This document shows positions 17,138-26,802 of a stretch of DNA of 64,000 bases, in pieces. The stretch lies in the NCBI GenBank assembly GCA_964619055.1, contig CAZUDB010000003.1, positions 59,753 through 123,752 of the forward strand, written 5' to 3'. The translations under genes and the position numbers were made by a program. This DNA is from CAYVUM01 sp964619055. Lineage in GTDB: Bacteria; Pseudomonadota; Alphaproteobacteria; Rhodospirillales; Defluviicoccaceae. Positions within the stretch are counted from its first letter, which is position 1. Each line of letters opens with the position of its first letter. The notes beneath the pieces are model-generated. The model saw nothing but the letters and a program-made list of their open reading frames with translations. It was not told the origin of the DNA and searched no databases.

Positions 17138-17596
17138 TCAACCACCCAAAGGATCAAGCGTGGCCGCAAGCCGGCCGGCAGCGATGCGCGCAAAGCGCAG
17201 CAGCATGGCCTTGCGACGTGCAGCGGACAGCGGATGCAGCGGCGGGTGCCTCACGATCTCACCGCCGTAGGCATCGGCGATGATGAGACCCGTGTCTGGT
17301 GGCAACAGGTCCGACGGAAACGCAGGCCCCACCGCAAAGGCGAAGGCGTCACAGTAGGCCCGGTACTCTGGCCACTTGCCATCACTACGAAAATCCGCCG
17401 ACGACGATTTAACTTCCACGATCAACAACCCGCCCCGCCGGTCCAGTCCGACCAGGTCGGCGCGACGACCGTTGGCGAGGGTCAACTCGCTGACAACGCA
17501 ATAGTCGAGATTGGCCAGCACCCGCGCAGCCCCGCGCGAGATCGCCGCAGACCCCTGCGGGGGCGTCACAAGCGAAATGTTCTTTTTATGTTCCAT
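17138..17596 (-). CDS. mmcB: MmcB family DNA repair protein (PD-(D/E)XK-like)
   Basis: 152 residues from the ATG at 17596 (an in-frame GTG at 17614 adds six residues). It has the nuclease-like core ELTLANGRRADLVGLDRRGG then LLIVEVKSSSADFRSDGKW, in which D, E and K form the PD-(D/E)XK-type site. MmcB was named in Caulobacter as a mitomycin-C-responsive repair protein and is typical of alphaproteobacteria. The adjoining 230 bases up to mutA should hold divergent promoters. Confidence 0.85.
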   Translation of the reverse strand: MEHKKNISLVTPPQGSAAISRGAARVLANLDYCVVSELTLANGRRADLVGLDRRGGLLIVEVKSSSADFRSDGKWPEYRAYCDAFAFAVGPAFPSDLLPPDTGLIIADAYGGEIVRHPPLHPLSAARRKAMLLRFARIAAGRLAATLDPLGG

Positions 17597-17826
17597 CGTT
17601 TGCCCATGTAGCACGGAAACATCCGGCGCGCCAACTCGGGTTTACGCCAGGATCGCAGCGCTTGGCCCGGGCGTTCCTTGACCCCCCATGCGTCCTGCCG
17701 TAGGTTTTGTCTTCCGGGTGCTCGTTTCATGGGAGGGGCGGGAACAGGCGCAGGCACAGGTCAACCGCCCGGAGACTATCTCGCTCGACCGCCGTCGGCC
17801 GTTCTCGCAAGACAAACGGGAAGTCC

Positions 17827-19926
17827 ATGACCGGCTTAAAATTTACGGAAGATTTTCCGCGCCCCACGTACGAGGAGTGGAAAGCCGAAGCTGAAGCGGC
17901 GCTGAAAGGCGCGCCCTTCGACAAAAAAATGTTCACGAAGACTTACGAGAACATCACGCTCCGGCCGATATACACGCGTCAGGACTGGCCCTCCGACGGC
18001 GATCCTTCTGGCTTCCCCGGTGCTATGCCGTTCACGCGCGGCGGGCGGGCCTCAGGCAACCGGGCCATGAGCTGGGACATTCGCCAGCTTTATTGCGAGC
18101 CCGACCCGAAGGACGCCAACGACATCATCCTTCGCGAGTTGGAGCGCGGCGTCACCTCCGTCCTGGTCCGCTTTGATCGGGCGGGTCGAGCCGGACTGGA
18201 CGGCGATGCGCCGGCCGCAGCCGAACTCGCCGGGCAAGATGGGATGATGATCTATTCCGTCGATGACCTGGACTTAACGCTCACCGGGGTTGAGATGGAC
18301 TTGATCTCGGTGATGCTGCAGGCGGGCGCTCACGGCGTCGCAGCGGCCGGTCTCCTGATAGCCTTGTGGCAGCGCCGCGGTCTGGCGGCCACAGTCTGCC
18401 GCGGCGCCTTCAACGTGGACCCGATCGGCACGTTGGCCACGGACGGTACACTGCCGGTCGCGCTCGACGCGGCACTCGCGCAAGCTGCTGCCCTCGCAAA
18501 ATACACCGCGTCGACCTATCCGAATGTTACAACCTTCGGCATCGACACGGCGCCTTACCACACCGCGGGCGCCAACGAAGCCCAGGATCTGGCGGTCATG
18601 CTGGCGACGGGGGTGGCCTACCTGAAGGCCATGACGACGGCGGGTCTGGATATCGACCAGGCGTGTCGGCAAGTAACAGCGAGCCTGCCCGTAGGCTGTG
18701 ATCAGTTCCTCGGCATTTGTAAGCTCCGGGCCGCCCGCAAGCTGTGGGCCCGGATTGCCGAGGCGTGCGGAGCGTCGGAACCGGCACGGGCCCTGAGCCT
18801 GCACGCCACGACGGCCGAGCGCATGATGAGTGAGTGTGATCCGTGGGTGAACATGCTGCGGACCACGGTCAGCTGCTTTGCCGCCGCCGCCGGTGGCGCC
18901 GACAGCATCACGGTCCTGCCCTATACCTACACGCTCGGCTTGCCTGACGAAGTGGCCCGCCGGGTCGCGCGCAACACCCAAATCGTGCTGGCGGAAGAAT
19001 CCAACCTTTCCAAAGTCATCGATGCGGGCGGCGGATCTTGGTACATCGAGACCCGCACAGACGAGCTTGCCCGTGCCGCCTGGGGCGAATTCCAAGCCAT
19101 CGAGGCGAGCGGCGGCATCGTCGCAGCGCTTCGCGACGGCTCGCTGGCCGGTAAAATCGCCGCCGTGTGGACGGAGCGGGAGAAAGCCCTGGCCAAACGG
19201 AAGGACCCGGTCACCGGGGTCAGCGAATTCCCCAATATCGGGGAAAGGGCGGCCGAAGTCCGCCGGCCCGATCTGGCAGCGGCTGCGGCGGGCGCGGCAT
19301 CGCGGCTGTCGGCTGTACGCGCGAAGGCGGTAAGTACCGCTGCCATCACCGACACGAGTGACATTGCCGCTTTGACGACGGCCCTCAGCGCCGGAGCCAC
19401 CTTGGGCACCGCAGCCCAAGCCGCGACAACGGGTGCGGCCGCGGACACGGTCACACCGCTGCCCCGCCACCGCAACGCCGAGGCCTTTGAGGCACTCCGC
19501 ATGGCCTCCGATGCCTGGAAAGACAAAACCGGCTCACGGCCGCGCATCTTCCTCGCTAACCTGGGCCCCATCGCCAAACACACGGCTCGGGCCACGTTCG
19601 CGAAGAACTTCTTTGAAGTGGGCGGGATCGAAACGGTACCCAATGCCGGTTTTAAGGACGCAGAGAGTTGTGCGAAAGCCTATAAGGACAGTGGGGCCGA
19701 CTTGGCCATCCTGTGCTCCGCCGATCCTCTCTACGAGGAGATGGTCGCCAGCGTGGCGCCAGCTTTAAAAGCGGCTGGATGCCCTTATTTATTCCTCGCC
19801 GGCAGTCCAGGTGAGCATAAGGATGCTTATATGAAAGCTGGCGTTGATGATTTCATCTTCCTTGGTTGCGACGTCCTTCAGACGCTCCGTACCACCTTGT
19901 CCCGCTTGGGAGTGATCGAGCAATGA
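17827..19926 (+). CDS. mutA: Methylmalonyl-CoA mutase small (beta) subunit
   Basis: 699 residues from the ATG at 17827; a longer open frame begins at 17707 but the family start (TGLKFTEDFPRPTYEEWK) fits 17827. The TIM barrel comes first, then a B12-like C-terminal domain. That domain lacks the DxHxxG cobalamin-ligand motif: the equivalent stretch reads NLGPIAKHTARATF. This is as expected for the non-catalytic partner subunit. It forms a heterodimer with MutB to convert methylmalonyl-CoA to succinyl-CoA. Its stop overlaps the mutB start (ATGA). Confidence 0.95.
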   Translation: MTGLKFTEDFPRPTYEEWKAEAEAALKGAPFDKKMFTKTYENITLRPIYTRQDWPSDGDPSGFPGAMPFTRGGRASGNRAMSWDIRQLYCEPDPKDANDIILRELERGVTSVLVRFDRAGRAGLDGDAPAAAELAGQDGMMIYSVDDLDLTLTGVEMDLISVMLQAGAHGVAAAGLLIALWQRRGLAATVCRGAFNVDPIGTLATDGTLPVALDAALAQAAALAKYTASTYPNVTTFGIDTAPYHTAGANEAQDLAVMLATGVAYLKAMTTAGLDIDQACRQVTASLPVGCDQFLGICKLRAARKLWARIAEACGASEPARALSLHATTAERMMSECDPWVNMLRTTVSCFAAAAGGADSITVLPYTYTLGLPDEVARRVARNTQIVLAEESNLSKVIDAGGGSWYIETRTDELARAAWGEFQAIEASGGIVAALRDGSLAGKIAAVWTEREKALAKRKDPVTGVSEFPNIGERAAEVRRPDLAAAAAGAASRLSAVRAKAVSTAAITDTSDIAALTTALSAGATLGTAAQAATTGAAADTVTPLPRHRNAEAFEALRMASDAWKDKTGSRPRIFLANLGPIAKHTARATFAKNFFEVGGIETVPNAGFKDAESCAKAYKDSGADLAILCSADPLYEEMVASVAPALKAAGCPYLFLAGSPGEHKDAYMKAGVDDFIFLGCDVLQTLRTTLSRLGVIEQ

Positions 19927-22130
19927 CGACCATCCCCGATTTCACACAAATTCACCTTGAGCCCAGCAACCAGCCTGCGGGCAGTGGGTTGGCTGAGTGG
20001 GCCGAACGCTTCCAGTCAGAGACCGGCCTTGCACCGGATGCCTATCTGTGGCGGACGCCAGAGCAGATCGACGTGAAACCGTTTTATTCGTCGGCGGATA
20101 CGGCAGATCTAGATCACCTGGACACATTGTCGGGGATCCCGCCCTACCTGCGCGGCCCATACCCGACCATGTACGTGACCCGGCCGTGGACAATCCGGCA
20201 GTATGCCGGCTTCTCAACGGCGAAGGACTCCAATGCCTTCTATCGGCGCAACCTAGCCGCCGGACAGAAAGGCCTTTCCATCGCCTTCGATCTTGCGACC
20301 CACCGCGGCTACGACTCGGACAACCCACGCGTCGCCAGTGACGTGGGCATGGCCGGTGTGTCCATTGACTCTATCAAGGACATGCGCGTGCTGTTCGACG
20401 GCATTCCGTTGGACCAGATGACCGTTTCTATGACCATGAACGGTGCGGTGTTGCCGGTCATGGCGCTGTACATTGTCGCCGCCCAGGAACAGGGCGTGAA
20501 GACAGAGCAGCTGGCGGGAACCATTCAGAATGACATTCTGAAAGAGTTCATGGTCCGCAACACCTATATCTACCCGCCGCATCCTTCGATGCGGATCATC
20601 TCCGACATCTTTGGCTTCACGTCAAAGAACATGCCCAAGTTCAACTCCATCTCCATCTCGGGCTACCACATGCAAGAAGCCGGAGCGACGGCGGATCTGG
20701 AGATGGCGTACACGCTAGCCGACGGCGTCGAGTATGCTCGGGCTGGCGTCAACGCCGGTCTCACCATTGATCAGTTCGCGCCGAGGCTGTCGTTCTTCTG
20801 GGCGATCGGCATGAACTTCTACATGGAGATCGCCAAAATGCGGGCAGCCCGCATGCTGTGGGCGAAGCTTATCAAGCAGTTCGATCCGAAGAACGCCAAG
20901 TCACTGGCCCTTCGCACCCATTCCCAGACCTCCGGGTGGAGTCTGACTGCCCAGGACGTCTACAACAACGTGGTTCGGACCTGCGTGGAAGCCATGGCCG
21001 CGACCCAGGGACATACCCAGTCGCTGCACACCAACGCACTCGATGAGGCGCTCGCCCTACCGACGGATTTCAGTGCCCGGATCGCCCGTAATACGCAGCT
21101 GTTCATTCAGCAGGAATCGGGCACGACCCAGGTAATCGATCCTTGGGGCGGCAGTTACTACGTGGAAAAGCTCACGCGCGACTTGGCGGAAAAGGCGTGG
21201 GGCCACATTCAGGAAGTTGAGGAAACCGGCGGCATGGCAAAAGCCATCGAAGCCGGCATTCCGAAGCTCCGCATCGAGGAGGCCGCCGCCCGCACCCAAG
21301 CTCGCATCGACTCCGGCCGGCAAACGGTCGTAGGCGTCAACAAGTTCCAACTGGACGAGCACGAGAACGTCGAGGTGCTTAAGGTCCAGAATGCCGAGGT
21401 GCGCCGGCAGCAGATTGCTCAGATCGAGGAACTGCGCGGCGAGCGCGACGCGACCGAGGCGGAACAGAAGCTGCATGCCCTGACGCGCTGCGCCGACTCA
21501 GGCGAGGGCAACCTGCTGGAACTCGCCGTGGAAGCCGCTCGCGCCAAGTGCACCGTCGGTGAAATCAGCGATGCCCTGGAGAAAGTCTGGGGCCGTCACA
21601 AGGCGGAAATCCGCAAGATTTCCGGCATTTATCGCGGCGAGGTCGGGGAGAGTTCGGAGATGGTGGCGGAAGTTCAAGCCCTTGTGGAAGAGTTTGAGCG
21701 CAACGACGGCCGCCGCCCGCGGATCCTGATCGCCAAAATGGGCCAAGATGGCCATGACCGCGGCCAAAAGGTCATCGCCAGCGCTTTCGCGGATCTGGGT
21801 TTTGACGTTGACATTGGGCCTCTGTTCCAGACGCCCGCAGAGGCGGCTCGCCAAGCTGTCGAGAACGATGTGCATATTGTCGGGGCTAGCTCGTTGGCTG
21901 CCGGCCACCTGACCCTGGTGCCGGAACTCAAGAAAGAGCTGGCAGCTCTTGGCCGTGAGGACGTCCTGATCGTGGTCGGCGGCGTGATCCCGCCCCAGGA
22001 CTATGACGAGCTGCGAACATCCGGCGCGGAGGCGATTTTCGGCCCCGGCACGGTGATCAGCAAAGCTGCGGTCGAGCTGATGGGAACCCTGAACGCCCGT
22101 CTCGGCTACGCCCCGAGCCAAGCCGCCTGA
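19923..22130 (+). CDS. mutB: Methylmalonyl-CoA mutase large (alpha, catalytic) subunit
   Basis: 735 residues from the ATG at 19923, which overlaps the mutA stop by four bases. The N-terminal substrate-binding TIM barrel is nearly complete family sequence (SIAFDLATHRGYDSDNPRV; HTQTSGWSLTAQDVYNNV-like). The C-terminal cobalamin domain has the base-off/His-on ligand H611 in GQDGHDRGQKVIASAF. It uses adenosylcobalamin to isomerise (R)-methylmalonyl-CoA to succinyl-CoA in propionyl-CoA use. It is followed immediately by the chaperone GTPase gene. Confidence 0.97.
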   Translation: MTTIPDFTQIHLEPSNQPAGSGLAEWAERFQSETGLAPDAYLWRTPEQIDVKPFYSSADTADLDHLDTLSGIPPYLRGPYPTMYVTRPWTIRQYAGFSTAKDSNAFYRRNLAAGQKGLSIAFDLATHRGYDSDNPRVASDVGMAGVSIDSIKDMRVLFDGIPLDQMTVSMTMNGAVLPVMALYIVAAQEQGVKTEQLAGTIQNDILKEFMVRNTYIYPPHPSMRIISDIFGFTSKNMPKFNSISISGYHMQEAGATADLEMAYTLADGVEYARAGVNAGLTIDQFAPRLSFFWAIGMNFYMEIAKMRAARMLWAKLIKQFDPKNAKSLALRTHSQTSGWSLTAQDVYNNVVRTCVEAMAATQGHTQSLHTNALDEALALPTDFSARIARNTQLFIQQESGTTQVIDPWGGSYYVEKLTRDLAEKAWGHIQEVEETGGMAKAIEAGIPKLRIEEAAARTQARIDSGRQTVVGVNKFQLDEHENVEVLKVQNAEVRRQQIAQIEELRGERDATEAEQKLHALTRCADSGEGNLLELAVEAARAKCTVGEISDALEKVWGRHKAEIRKISGIYRGEVGESSEMVAEVQALVEEFERNDGRRPRILIAKMGQDGHDRGQKVIASAFADLGFDVDIGPLFQTPAEAARQAVENDVHIVGASSLAAGHLTLVPELKKELAALGREDVLIVVGGVIPPQDYDELRTSGAEAIFGPGTVISKAAVELMGTLNARLGYAPSQAA

Positions 22131-22131
22131 G

Positions 22132-23169
22132 GTGGAAAGGGGTACGACGACAGCGGCCCGCGCTCATGCGCGGGCCGGTCCTTCCATTGAAGATCTCGTT
22201 GACGGCGTGATCGCAAACGATCGCGCGCTTCTGGGTCGGACGATCACGCTCATTGAAAGCCGTAGCCCTCGACATTACGAGATGGGGCAAGAGGTGTTGC
22301 TGCGGCTTCTCAATCATCTGCGAACGATCCCGGACCACCAGCGGGCTCACCGCATCGGCATCACGGGCGTGCCCGGCGTTGGCAAGAGCACGTTCATCGA
22401 AGCGCTGGGCGGCAGCCTGACAAACCAAGGGCGCAAAGTGGCCGTGTTGGCCGTGGACCCCAGCTCGACCGTCTCCGGCGGCAGCATCCTCGGTGACAAG
22501 ACACGCATGCATGACCTCGCCGTGCACCCGAACGCCTTTATCCGGCCATCGCCCTCGGGCGGCACACTTGGAGGCGTCACGCGCACAACGCGTGCGACCA
22601 TGGTTCTCGTCGAAGCGGCCGGCTACGACACAATACTGGTCGAAACGGTGGGAGCCGGGCAGAACGAGGTTGCCGTCGCCGATATGACGGACTTTTTCCT
22701 CGTCCTGATGCTTCCCGGCGCCGGTGATGAGCTGCAAGGCATCAAAAAGGGCGTTTTGGAAATCGCCGATATGATCGCAGTCAACAAGGCCGATGGCGAC
22801 AACGAGCTGCGCGCCAAGCAGGCCGCCGTCCATTATCGCAATGCACTCAAGATCATGAAGCACACCAGCCCGAACTGGACACCACCCGTGATGCTGTGCA
22901 GCGCCGTTTCCGGTCACGGCCTGGACGGTATCTGGGACCGGATCGGCAAGCACAAGGAGACCTTGACGGAGACGGGGGAATTGCAAGCCAAACGCCGCCG
23001 GCAGCGCATCGGCTGGTTGTGGAACATGTTGGAAAACCGCCTGCTGGACTCGCTCAAGTCCCATCCCGACGTGGTCGCCTTGTTACCGCAAACCGAGAAG
23101 GACGTGGCCGATGGCAAGCTAACCATCAGCCTCGGTGTCGAGCGTATTCTCGCAGCCTATCGCAGCTGA
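22132..23169 (+). CDS. meaB: MeaB/ArgK G-protein chaperone of methylmalonyl-CoA mutase
   Basis: 345 residues. P-loop GVPGVGKSTFIEALG, a DPSST switch motif and the NKADGDNELRAKQA base-recognition motif mark a G3E-family MeaB GTPase. It gates cofactor loading and protects the mutase. The GTG at 22132 lies one base past the mutB stop; a later in-frame GTG (22207) is possible, but MeaB alignments usually include this N-terminal segment. Coupling to mutAB makes the role secure. Confidence 0.93.
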   Translation: MERGTTTAARAHARAGPSIEDLVDGVIANDRALLGRTITLIESRSPRHYEMGQEVLLRLLNHLRTIPDHQRAHRIGITGVPGVGKSTFIEALGGSLTNQGRKVAVLAVDPSSTVSGGSILGDKTRMHDLAVHPNAFIRPSPSGGTLGGVTRTTRATMVLVEAAGYDTILVETVGAGQNEVAVADMTDFFLVLMLPGAGDELQGIKKGVLEIADMIAVNKADGDNELRAKQAAVHYRNALKIMKHTSPNWTPPVMLCSAVSGHGLDGIWDRIGKHKETLTETGELQAKRRRQRIGWLWNMLENRLLDSLKSHPDVVALLPQTEKDVADGKLTISLGVERILAAYRS

Positions 23170-23244
23170 CCGGCAGAGATTTGAGCGGAGCTCAGCCCCA
23201 AGAAACGTCACTCTCGCGGACGACCAAAGTTCGGACGGCTGTTG

Positions 23245-24474
23245 CTAGTGCCGGGCGATCATGGCTTCGAGCCATGTTTCCAGGCGGTCAACCCGCTCCT
23301 CCCATGAATTGTTTCGCGCGACAGCTCGTAGCGTCGAAGCCAGGTTCGGATCAGGCGCGTTAATCCCGTGCTCCAACGCGTCGATCCACGCCTCTGGTGT
23401 TGGTGCGATGCGAACAAGATCTGCATGGGACCGAACGGCGGCCAAGTCGCTGCTGACGATAGGTTTACCGACGGCCATGTACTCGAACAGCTTGAGCGGT
23501 TGGCCGCAGCGCCACCAGCCGGACCCATCCTGGCGATAGCACATCGTCAAAACGTCCATAAAGCGCGCGTAAGTCCCCACTTGCGTTCTTGGCTTGACGC
23601 CGAGGAAGTGAACATTGGGAAGTGACTTACAGTACCGCCACTGGGCTTCGACCGCCCGGTCGTTGGAAAAAATCTCGTCGTTGCTTTGCCCTTGCGGCCC
23701 CACCAAAACCCAATGCCAATTCGGCCGTCGCTCCGCAACATGAGCAATCAAGGAAAAATCTACCTTGTAGTTCAACGCACCAAAGTAAGCGACACGCGGA
23801 TGAGGGATTTCTGCCAAGTCTTCCGGCTCGGATACATTACCATTCATCGTAAATGACTCGAGATCCACCCCATGCGGCAGCTCGTGGATCTTACTCTCAT
23901 AGCAGCTTAACGTGCGATCATCCAGCATGAAGCGGTTGGCACACAGGATCATGTTGGCTTTTTCAATCATCTCGTTGTGATACTTGGAATTGTGATTTCG
24001 CCAATCCGGCATTAAATCATATCGATCATGGATACTGTAAACTAGAAAGTCTGGATCGATAAAACTATAGTAATGGTGTGAGTAGGGGTCCGTCGCGTAG
24101 AAAATGATGTTCCGGTAATTGTACTTTTTTAGCTGTGCGCGCAGAAGGTGCGCATGGTACCGCCGGACTGCGGAGTCCCACGGTCTGAGGCGCGGCCAGC
24201 GCGGTGGAATACGGCCAGCTTGACAGGTATCAAGTCCGTCCCGCGTCTCAAAGTGGGTCAGGAGTCCCGACGCAGCCCACCGCGTCGTCTCGCGATCCCA
24301 AACACTCAAGGCTCCAGAGGTGTACAAGACGTGCCATCCACGCTTGGCAAGCGTCGCCAAACAATAGTGACGCCCCTTCCAGTCCGAAGATGACCATTCA
24401 CCAGTCCCGAATGCGATGATCGCCGGCCGCGACGTTTTGGACGACGCCAACTCTGAGCCCTCACGATCTCGCAT
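23245..24474 (-). CDS. GT-B glycosyltransferase, paralogue A
   Basis: 409 residues from the ATG at 24474, chosen because GGAG sits six bases upstream; frames extend to 24507. The C-terminal half has the GT4/GT1-type donor fold (HPRVAYFGALNYKVDF, VGPQGQSNDE, PLKLFEYMAVGKPIVSSD with the donor-binding E). The N-terminal half carries VYSIHDRYDLM and ELPHGVDLESF. It is closely related to the gene at 25108-26472, most strongly in the C-terminal half. It likely adds a sugar to a surface polysaccharide. No membrane segment is seen. Confidence 0.85.
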   Translation of the reverse strand: MRDREGSELASSKTSRPAIIAFGTGEWSSSDWKGRHYCLATLAKRGWHVLYTSGALSVWDRETTRWAASGLLTHFETRDGLDTCQAGRIPPRWPRLRPWDSAVRRYHAHLLRAQLKKYNYRNIIFYATDPYSHHYYSFIDPDFLVYSIHDRYDLMPDWRNHNSKYHNEMIEKANMILCANRFMLDDRTLSCYESKIHELPHGVDLESFTMNGNVSEPEDLAEIPHPRVAYFGALNYKVDFSLIAHVAERRPNWHWVLVGPQGQSNDEIFSNDRAVEAQWRYCKSLPNVHFLGVKPRTQVGTYARFMDVLTMCYRQDGSGWWRCGQPLKLFEYMAVGKPIVSSDLAAVRSHADLVRIAPTPEAWIDALEHGINAPDPNLASTLRAVARNNSWEERVDRLETWLEAMIARH

Positions 24475-25107
24475 CATCCTCTCCAGCCGTAACGTGTTCG
24501 CGTCCAATCATTCGCACCGAGCCGAACCGACAACAATCGGACTATACTGTCGGTAGGAACGCCAGCCCAGGTCGTTGTCCGTCGGGGGACTCCTACAGTT
24601 CCGATAGGAGTGCCCACAATATTGACCAGCCCACTTACCCCAGCGTTAATGTCCTGAAGGAAGTGTTCCCTATATCATAGTAAGGGAATCTCAGGTCCGC
24701 TTAATCTTCATAAACGCCAAGTCTTTACCAAGTTTCCGGCGCGGGTTGCAGACATCCAACCGTGATAGTCGATTCAATGCGACTCAGTCAATCATCCCCG
24801 CCCAAATCGCGGTTTGGGTCCCCCCTGCTGACGGCTCCAAGGTTCGATCGCTGCTCCGTGCCGCTGTGAGCGCATCAGGTGGCCCTTGCCACAGACTAAC
24901 GAATAACCCGGCCAACATTTCCCATCTAAATTGTCTTGCATCCGTTTTTTGCCTTAGCGGAACGGTTCTGCTCACAAACGGCGTGACAGACCAGTATGGC
25001 CACGTATTTTTGTTCCACCCATGACGGTTTGATGTTTGAGTCGTTTGAACCTCTCTCGTTACGACAGACGGCGGGCGCCTATCAGTCGTGGCCGCTGTCA
25101 GGTCGGC
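24475..25107. other. AT-richer gap between the paralogous glycosyltransferases, with inverted repeats
   Basis: About 630 bases without a convincing gene. Two short inverted repeats are visible: ACTCCTA (24589-24595) with TAGGAGT (24605-24611), and TTCCCT (24666-24671) with AGGGAA (24683-24688). They lie upstream of paralogue A and could be operators or decay of inserted DNA. Short open frames here have no family resemblance I recognise. Confidence 0.45.
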
Positions 25108-26472
25108 TCAGGTCGAAGCGAGCCGTCCTGGCAAACGGCTAACTGTTGCCTGATCACCGAGCATGCTAGCTTGTTTGGTTGCTAACATGGCATCCAGCCA
25201 CCCCTCCAAACGATCGATCCGCTCATCCCAAGTGTTTTTTCGTGCCACCGCCTGCAGGGTTGCCGCCAAAGATGGATCATGGCTGGCGATCGACAACTCA
25301 AGGGCATCGATCCACTCCGCCGGATTTCTGGCAACCCAAATTAAGTTCGCGTAGGGGCGGGCAGCGATAAGATCATTACTAACGATAGGTTTGCCGACAG
25401 CCATGTACTCGAAGAGTTTGAGTGGCTGAATACAATTCCACCAGCCGCCACCATCCTGTCGGTAACACATAGTCAAAACATCCATAAAGCGCGCATAATT
25501 ACCAACTTCGGTTCTTGGTTTAGCGCCAAGAAAATGAACATTGGGCAGCGATTTACATTTTTTCCATTGACTCATAATCGCCGGTTCATTCGAAAAATTC
25601 TCATCATTGCTTTGGCCCTGTGGCCCGATAAGAACCCAATGCCAATCGGACCGTTGCTCGGCCACATGCGCGATCAGAGAAAAATCGACCTTGTAGTTTA
25701 GTGTTCCAAAATAAGCGATGCGTGGATGAGGTATTGATGCCAGGTCTTCCGGCTCCCCATGTTCCTGCCCGAACGAAAACGAGGTCAAATCGACACCGTG
25801 CGGTAATTCATAAATTTTATTCTCATAGCGCTCAAGAGATTGTTTCTGAAGCATCCATCTATTCGAGCATACCACAATATCAGCGGCATCCATAAGCCGC
25901 TGTGTGCAGTCGGCGAGCCGGTCTGTCCATCCTGGCATCAGGTGATAGCCATCATGAACGCTATAGACAAGGCACCTAGGCTTAAAAACATCTAAATAAT
26001 CTGAAAATACCGGATGCGTCACGAACATGATCATCTGATCAAAGTCACAGTTTTTAAGACGCGCCATCAACTGTCTGCGATGGTAGGCCATCACAGTCTT
26101 GTCCCATGACTTGAAACGCTGCCATCGTGGCGGGATGCGGCCAGCTTGGCAGGTCAACACACCGTCATTCATGGTGAAGCGACTGGTCAACGATGACTTT
26201 GTCCAGAGAACCGATTCACGCTCCCAAATCCTAAGTGCCCCCGATGTGTAAACCACCGGCCAGCCGCGTTTTGCCAGGGTCGCCAAGATGAATTGACGAT
26301 CTGCCCAAACGGTACTCCAAGCGTTCATACCAAAGGCGAATATGGGCGGCCGAGCGCCGTTGGCAGCAGAGACGGGGTCAATCGTCCGTTCACATATTGC
26401 GCGCTCTGCACCGCTCATCAGCGATAGTCCGTCATCCAACAGCCGTTTCAGATATGCTCGCGTTATGGGCAC
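25108..26472 (-). CDS. GT-B glycosyltransferase, paralogue B
   Basis: Up to 454 residues from a GTG at 26472; an ATG at 26418 would remove 18. Neither has a clear ribosome site. The donor half is nearly the same as in paralogue A (KVDFSLIAHVAEQRSDWHW, FMDVLTMCYRQDGGGWW, LFEYMAVGKPIVSND), while the acceptor half has diverged (VYSVHDGYHLMPGW, FVTHPVFSDYLDVF). The pair therefore probably uses the same nucleotide sugar on different acceptors. It is divergent from the phosphodiesterase-like gene, with a 330-base gap. Confidence 0.85.
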   Translation of the reverse strand: MPITRAYLKRLLDDGLSLMSGAERAICERTIDPVSAANGARPPIFAFGMNAWSTVWADRQFILATLAKRGWPVVYTSGALRIWERESVLWTKSSLTSRFTMNDGVLTCQAGRIPPRWQRFKSWDKTVMAYHRRQLMARLKNCDFDQMIMFVTHPVFSDYLDVFKPRCLVYSVHDGYHLMPGWTDRLADCTQRLMDAADIVVCSNRWMLQKQSLERYENKIYELPHGVDLTSFSFGQEHGEPEDLASIPHPRIAYFGTLNYKVDFSLIAHVAEQRSDWHWVLIGPQGQSNDENFSNEPAIMSQWKKCKSLPNVHFLGAKPRTEVGNYARFMDVLTMCYRQDGGGWWNCIQPLKLFEYMAVGKPIVSNDLIAARPYANLIWVARNPAEWIDALELSIASHDPSLAATLQAVARKNTWDERIDRLEGWLDAMLATKQASMLGDQATVSRLPGRLAST

Positions 26473-26802
26473 ATGCGAGAGCGCGCCGCCTGGCTATGCC
26501 GGCCTTCGTGGCCAAAGTGTCGTCGCGGCCACTGCCTTGGATCGCATGTTTATGCCGCAATTCGTCCAAATCCATATTGTATGGCAATCGTTATCGAATT
26601 AATAAGACCTCGTGAATAGCATTTATACGCCAAAGGGCATATCGGCGCACCAAATATGTATTAAATGTGGCCCCAAGCGTTTGAAGGTCAAGAGTATGAG
26701 ATATCTTCGGTAGAGCGCTGCCACAATCCCTATAGTCGTCGCGAGATTCTTGATCAAACCGCCCTTCCAGTCAGTTTTTTCAAGTTTTGCCCGGAGATCA
26801 AT
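26473..26802. other. Divergent intergenic region before the phosphodiesterase-like gene
   Basis: About 330 bases between divergent starts, visibly AT-rich from 26560 on. An open frame joins the downstream gene from 26665, but its peptide does not resemble the family and the ATG at 26803 has its own ribosome site. No specific promoter is assigned. Confidence 0.4.

Noticed and set aside
18274..19470. 398-codon open frame antisense to mutA
   Set aside because: Shadow of the GC-rich mutA codons; Arg/Gly-rich peptide with no domain, while the plus frame is a full-length known enzyme.
22057..23064. 335-codon open frame antisense to meaB
   Set aside because: Shadow frame; no family pattern, and meaB is intact with all G-protein motifs.
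24746..25024. 92-codon frame between the paralogous glycosyltransferases
   Set aside because: No ribosome site, no family match, and overlapped by an opposite frame of equal quality.
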